This document shows, piece after piece, positions 62,301 through 64,000 of a stretch of DNA of 64,000 nucleotides. The stretch is from Saccharina japonica (lineage: Eukaryota > Sar > Phaeophyceae > Laminariales > Laminariaceae), in NCBI GenBank assembly GCA_008828725.1, contig MEHQ01002149.1, forward strand, positions 2,702 through 66,701, in the 5' to 3' direction. Below the pieces are notes generated by a model. It was not told where the DNA came from and ran no database searches. It saw only the letters and a list, made by a program, of their open reading frames with translations. The position numbers were made by a program, and so were the translations under genes. Each line of letters starts with the position of its first letter. The stretch's first letter is position 1.

Positions 62301-64000
62301 CCACTGCCGCTCCCGCCCTCGACTATCGTGTTGGTCTATTAACATGCGCTAGCGTGTGCGTACAGCTACTTACCCATTGGCATTGGGCTCTATGACAGTA
62401 CGTGCACCATCGGCTGGTCTCGATTTCGAGCGTCAAAGTCGTTGAACTTCTCGGCCTCCACCGGTCTCAATCCATGAGCCTTCATGCTCCTTCCTTCACC
62501 CTCCACCCTTCACCTTCCTTTCGTCAATTTTGCCCCTTCGTCCTTTTTTCCTTCATATTTGCTCCACCCTCCGTCCTTCACCTTCACTTCTCAATCCTTT
62601 ATTCTCCACTCTTCCATGATCCTTCCTCCTTCCTCCGACGTTTTACCGGAATCCTTCGCTGGGGCCATGCCCTCGCATGAGGGTCCAACTCCACCCCCAC
62701 CTTGGTGCTTTACAACGCCCACCCAGCCATCCACCCAACCACGCACCCTCCCACCCACCTACCTACCTACTCACCTACCCACCCACCTACCCACCTATTC
62801 GCCTACCCACCCACCTACCCACCTATCCACCTACCCACCCACCTACCCACCACCTACACACCTACGCACCCACTTACCTACCTACCCACCCACGGATACC
62901 CACCCACCCACCTACCCACCCACCAACCTACCTACCTACCCACCCTTCGGGTACCCACTCACCTCCCTACCTACCTACCTACCTACCTACCCACCCATCT
63001 ACCCACCGTCCCAGTCCCTTTTTATTCGCCGAGGGCGTACGTTGATTGGTTACCGCCGCCGCTACTTGTGTCGCAGAGACCAATCGACCCAATCTGCGAC
63101 CGCGCACAAATGATGGAACCCTGATCGGTTGGCAGTTGTGGGTGAAAGTACCGTTACCTTGACCGCGGAGTCGTCGCTGTTCTTGCTGGCCTGCAGGTTG
63201 GTCGCTCTGACGCCTCTTCGTGCTCTGAGGGTCGTTCCAATAGGATGAGCCAGCCCACACACATTTTGGGACTCTCTCGCCTTGTTTTTTTCTCGCCTTG
63301 TGTTGAATTCCTTCCTCCACCGTTCTCCCTCCTTACCTCCATCCACCGTCCTCCCTCCTTACGTCCATCTACCGTTCTCCCTCTTTACCTCCATATTTCC
63401 CCATGTTTATTTTATGTCCACCCACTTATCTCTCTCTCTTCTCTTGTCTTCTCTGTCTCTCTCTGTCTCTCTCTCTCTTTTTGTCTCTCTGTTCTCTCTT
63501 GTTTCTCATGCTCTCTCTCTGTCTCGCTGTATCGCTGCCCCTCTCCCTCCCTACCTTCCCTTCATACCACCCACCCCCACCCCCGCCTCCGCCCTTTCCT
63601 TTCATTTTCTTTTCGGCATTCACACCGCCCCGCATTTTTTTTTCGTGGTGGCGTTTTGTTTTGTTTCTTTGTCGGTTCGCACCGCACCGCACATCATCAC
63701 CCCACAACAACGCGGTACTACTGCTGATGCCACTGCAGATGTTGATGTCACTGGACCCGTCGTCCTCAGTGGAAAAGCCTTCGCTAAGGACAGAGAACCA
63801 GACGCAGACGAGCGTTGGGCTCAGCGTGTTTAACGTCGACCGCCTCAAGAAGATGCTGGAGGACATGCAGGTGAGGAGAGGCGGCGGGGGCGGGGGAGTG
63901 TAGTCATGTCATCCATAGCCGTGTCGTAGGGGACCATAGACCCCTGTATCCCTGCAATGCCGGGACGAAAACACCTTGGGTTTTCACCAACCAGGCAGTT
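50161..64000 (+). CDS. MAP65/PRC1/Ase1-like microtubule-associated protein (spliced gene, 5' part, runs off the window)
   Basis: Proteins of this family bundle antiparallel microtubules at the spindle midzone and at division planes. Eight exons were placed, together encoding about 390 residues. The strongest evidence is a repeated helix pattern of the MAP65 spectrin-like rod: LSEARVEKLRGRLATLRVLK then LFRQLGLP in exon 7, and LSVFNVDRLKKMLEDMQ starting the next repeat in exon 8. Earlier, LELSRKLGIPTPKEGEA resembles the L-W-x-x-L-G-I-P-x-x-E turn. Every intron is phase 0 and every placed exon length is a multiple of three, so the frame is continuous. The C-terminal microtubule-binding part lies beyond 64000. 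Extra exons between 61074 and 63738 are possible. The start is the ATG at 50161; no earlier in-frame exon was recognised. Confidence 0.75.
50383..51361 (+). other. Intron 1 of the MAP65-like gene
   Basis: About 1 kb. It contains a TACTGGTATACCAGTAG palindromic cluster (51107-51150) and a TACCAGGTAC word near 51240. No gene seen. Confidence 0.65.
51362..51523 (+). CDS. MAP65-like exon 2: start of helical rod
   Basis: Encodes 54 residues. It opens EKEGSSGGRLSSMSMSVVMG and then the helix LSVSDLHDFLAKEVLKITGQ and AAKELEVVLAQ. The acceptor is GCATGATACAG and the donor CAG|GTGAAC. Both ends are phase 0. Confidence 0.7.
53225..53465 (+). repeat. GATC-rich dispersed repeat, copy 3
   Basis: The order is GATCATCTACAGATAGATCC, CTTGCCGTTATTAGATGCTT, TCCAACCCAGGACACATGTG, GGCTCCCACCCGGCAGCATG, ATACAGATCAGGAATGTATC, TGCCGTGAAAGATCTAGATC, then CAAGTGGGAATCGATGATCT and ATCCGAGGTG. 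It is the cleanest copy of the family. Confidence 0.72.
53968..54335. repeat. Diverged tandem duplication of about 180 bp
   Basis: Units at about 53968-54148 and 54149-54335 share GCGCCGGTGGAAACC, TTGGCG, ACAG, GGCGGGG, a GTTTGGCCCAGCTTC-type stretch, GACAGAATGGTCRATATG, AGCG, TAACAAA/CACAAA and TTATCATTGC/TCATTACCGC in the same order. On the minus strand both units encode similar peptides (TILSKKLGQT and TILSKLGQAT). Confidence 0.7.
54650..54965. repeat. Degenerate TTTAGGGTTAGG-containing tandem array
   Basis: Four or so diverged units of 60-75 bases repeat TTTCCTTATTAC, an ACTTCATTCCG-like stretch, a TTTTCCTRGGTTGTC block and a TTAGGGTT or TTTAGGGTTAGG block. The last block resembles telomere repeats but is embedded in a longer unit. 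Confidence 0.65.
55485..55625 (+). CDS. MAP65-like exon 3
   Basis: Encodes 47 residues: VGSQDADKARFRVVDELLAA, then VKLACDACVRQEKEDRDRC and ILTIENTK. It is charged and helical with heptad-like Leu/Val spacing. The acceptor is GGTTTGGCAG and the donor AAG|GTGACT, phase 0. Confidence 0.7.
56021..56077 (+). CDS. MAP65-like exon 4 (19 codons)
   Basis: Encodes AARRLYMLDFFGACRLLGQ between a strong acceptor (TTTTCTTGTCAG) and the donor CAG|GTTGGT. It is very short, but phase 0 at both ends and continuous with its neighbours. Confidence 0.65.
56130..56422 (+). repeat. GATC-rich dispersed repeat, copy 4
   Basis: It begins with a ladder of GATCATCTACA-type words (56139-56210), then ACCTGCCGTTACGATATTTC, CAGATCCAACCCAGGAAACA, GGCTCCCACCCGGCAACATC and CTTGCCCTGAAAAATATCTG, ending TCTGTTCGAGGTG. 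The ladder is longer here than in the other copies. Confidence 0.68.
56933..57269 (-). mobile_element. Cluster of inverted-repeat (MITE-like) elements, copy 6, nested
   Basis: Three family ends lie within about 340 bases: GACGGGGGACCTATAGTAAA near 56933, GGGGGACCATAGTAAATAGG near 57091 and ATTTACTATGATCCTCCGTA at about 57247-57266. The segment from 57091 to 57269 looks like one reverse-oriented element with GGACCTACGTTAAACACAAA and ATTTTTACTAACGATATTTG inside. The end near 56933 belongs to another, partial copy. Confidence 0.62.
57741..57925 (+). mobile_element. SINE-like retroposon, copy 4 (diverged)
   Basis: It keeps ACCATAGTGGGGAGGAGGG, GACCCCGGATCTGAGCTACG, GAAGGGCGAAGATAACAAAA and TGTGATGGA, followed by an A-rich tail ending near 57925. 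The 5' part is poorly preserved compared with copies 1 to 3. Confidence 0.6.
58963..59052 (+). CDS. MAP65-like exon 5: LG-I-P turn
   Basis: Encodes 30 residues: ANILELSRKLGIPTPKEGEA, then TDEFFYGHET. The L-x-x-L-G-I-P-x-x-x-E arrangement resembles the end of a helical repeat in MAP65/PRC1 proteins. The acceptor is CCCTCGGCAG and the donor ACG|GTACGC, phase 0. Confidence 0.72.
59053..59971 (+). other. Intron 5 of the MAP65-like gene
   Basis: Contains GTTGTTG-rich sequence, a G-run of about 20 (59213-59235), a CT-rich tract (59585-59720) and a 75-bp tandem duplication (59783-59910). No gene seen. Confidence 0.65.
59783..59910. repeat. Tandem duplication around GGGATGCGTGGTCAATGGT
   Basis: Two units of TCGCAAGGGATGCGTGGTCA, ATGGTSAAATKACTAAGGCA and AGCARCAAATGAGTAC, separated by CCCCCCTCGCTTTC. 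Their near identity points to a recent duplication within the intron. Confidence 0.9.
59972..60115 (+). CDS. MAP65-like exon 6
   Basis: Encodes 48 residues: LDTLFDRLVNVETTLDCLTT, then QQGDRSRAVDNLLKEMETIN and TNMDRQPE. It is an amphipathic coiled-coil-like helix. The acceptor CGTGTCGTGTAG uses TAG; the donor is GAG|GTGAGC, phase 0. Confidence 0.72.
60116..60860 (+). other. Intron 6 of the MAP65-like gene
   Basis: Contains a CT-rich tract (60430-60500) and the reverse CACCAACCAGGC repeat with an extra solo end. No gene seen. Confidence 0.65.
60549..60773 (-). repeat. CACCAACCAGGC dispersed repeat, copy 2 (reverse) with extra solo end
   Basis: 60622-60773 is the reverse complement of 17722-17875 (ATGCGACTCGCCCAATACCT, TGCCTGGTTGGTGAAAACCC, then TATGGTCATACGACTACC). 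A second copy of only the outer end (TATGGTCATACCACTACGGC, continuing CACGCACGACATCAGTACCC) lies at 60549-60590. Confidence 0.72.
60861..61073 (+). CDS. MAP65-like exon 7: diagnostic helical repeat
   Basis: Encodes 71 residues. After ECEFEKSGGPEWEGKEGW comes LSEARVEKLRGRLATLRVLK, then FERATEMVGLVVGCQKLFRQ and LGLPETNPLQTK. MAP65 and PRC1 proteins repeat the scheme L-S-x-x-x-[LV]-x-x-L-x-x-x-L-x-x-L, then K-x-x-R, and a closing L-x-x-x-L-G-L. The acceptor is TCTTTGAACAG and the donor AAG|GTGACC, phase 0. Confidence 0.78.
61666..61758 (+). CDS. Candidate extra MAP65-like exon (weak)
   Basis: After a (TTG)n tract and TTGTTGCAG, 31 codons stay open (TWWQLIGEIRVDPTLDVFAF, then RFRRRPVWKIE) up to GAG|GTGCAA. 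It is phase 0 at both ends, as the gene would require. It is AT-rich, unlike the other exons, and shows no MAP65 pattern, so it may be a chance frame. Confidence 0.2.
62735..63010. repeat. (CCTACCCAC)n-type minisatellite
   Basis: About 275 bases of imperfect CCTACCCACCCA/CCTACCTACC units. Because four-base units shift frames, all three plus-strand frames stay open and translate to Pro-Thr-Tyr-Pro-Pro-rich strings. These are not proteins. Confidence 0.92.
63739..63870 (+). CDS. MAP65-like exon 8: start of next helical repeat
   Basis: Encodes 44 residues: MLMSLDPSSSVEKPSLRTEN, QTQTSVG, then LSVFNVDRLKKMLEDMQ. The last stretch repeats the L-S-x-x-x-[LV]-x-x-L scheme of exon 7 and breaks at CAG|GTGAGG in phase 0. 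The rest of the repeat must lie beyond 64000. Confidence 0.72.
63898..64000 (+). repeat. CACCAACCAGGC dispersed repeat, copy 3 (cut by window end)
   Basis: It carries GGGGACCATAGACCCCTGTA, TCCCTGCAATGCCGGGACGA and GGGTTTTCACCAACCAGGCA in the same order as copy 1 and runs to the last base. It starts only about 28 bases after the exon 8 donor. Confidence 0.7.

Larger units (their letters stand above)
61074..63738 (+). other. Intron 7 interval of the MAP65-like gene (about 2.7 kb)
   Basis: Contains (TTG)n and T-rich stretches, a (CCTACCCAC)n minisatellite (62735-63010) and CT-rich sequence up to the exon 8 acceptor. It may hold the weak candidate exon at 61666-61758. No other gene seen. Confidence 0.6.

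Noticed and set aside
62484-63124. Three overlapping Pro/Thr/Tyr-rich frames of 120-209 codons
   Set aside because: All three frames are kept open by the CCTACCCAC minisatellite, which is not protein-coding behaviour.
1-64000. LTR retrotransposons, endogenous viruses, Polintons
   Set aside because: No paired long terminal repeats, capsid-, polymerase- or integrase-like reading frames were recognised.

Overview
The window is nuclear DNA of a eukaryote with long, repeat-rich introns. The long poly-G/poly-C runs, very compact exons inside kilobase introns, Gly/Ala/Asn/Gln-rich coding tracts and splice donors that nearly all read GTG fit a stramenopile, most likely a brown alga. This taxonomic call is an inference and could not be tested here. 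There is no bacterial-style operon, CRISPR array or recognisable retrovirus, LTR element or Polinton.

Two protein genes fill most of the window and point away from each other. On the minus strand, 49662 down to 6173, lies a roughly 43.5-kb gene for a CAMTA-like calmodulin-binding transcription activator. I could place twelve exons. In order they encode a divergent CG-1 DNA-binding domain, long low-complexity linkers, an IPT/TIG domain, a conserved helical segment, ankyrin repeats, Gly/Gln-rich linkers and a C-terminal set of IQ motifs. The middle of the CG-1 domain and one small linker exon were not found. On the plus strand, from 50161 past the window's end, lies the 5' part of a MAP65/PRC1/Ase1-like microtubule cross-linker. 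Its eight recognised exons are joined entirely by phase-0 introns. The two start codons are about 500 bp apart, so 49663-50160 probably holds a shared bidirectional promoter.

The introns hold the mobile and repeated DNA: (a) a 921-bp TA-flanked element with CAGT...ACTG terminal inverted repeats and internal GGCGGT ladders (22327-23247), resembling a non-autonomous Tc1/mariner/pogo element; (b) a short inverted-repeat element with GGGGGACCATAGTAAATAGG ends, in at least six copies, one group nested; (c) a SINE-like A-tailed repeat in four copies, two of them abutting copies of (b); (d) a GATCTA-rich repeat of about 300 bp in four copies; (e) a repeat containing GGGTTTTCACCAACCAGGCA in three or more copies. 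There are also many short tandem duplications, a telomere-like degenerate array, polypurine tracts and a (CCTACCCAC)n minisatellite. The 9-base word TACCAGGTA/TACCTGGTA is strongly over-represented.

The first 6.2 kb, beyond the CAMTA-like stop codon, is low-complexity, C-rich sequence in which I could not support a gene. Most long open frames in the window are artefacts of low-complexity sequence or lie opposite real exons.
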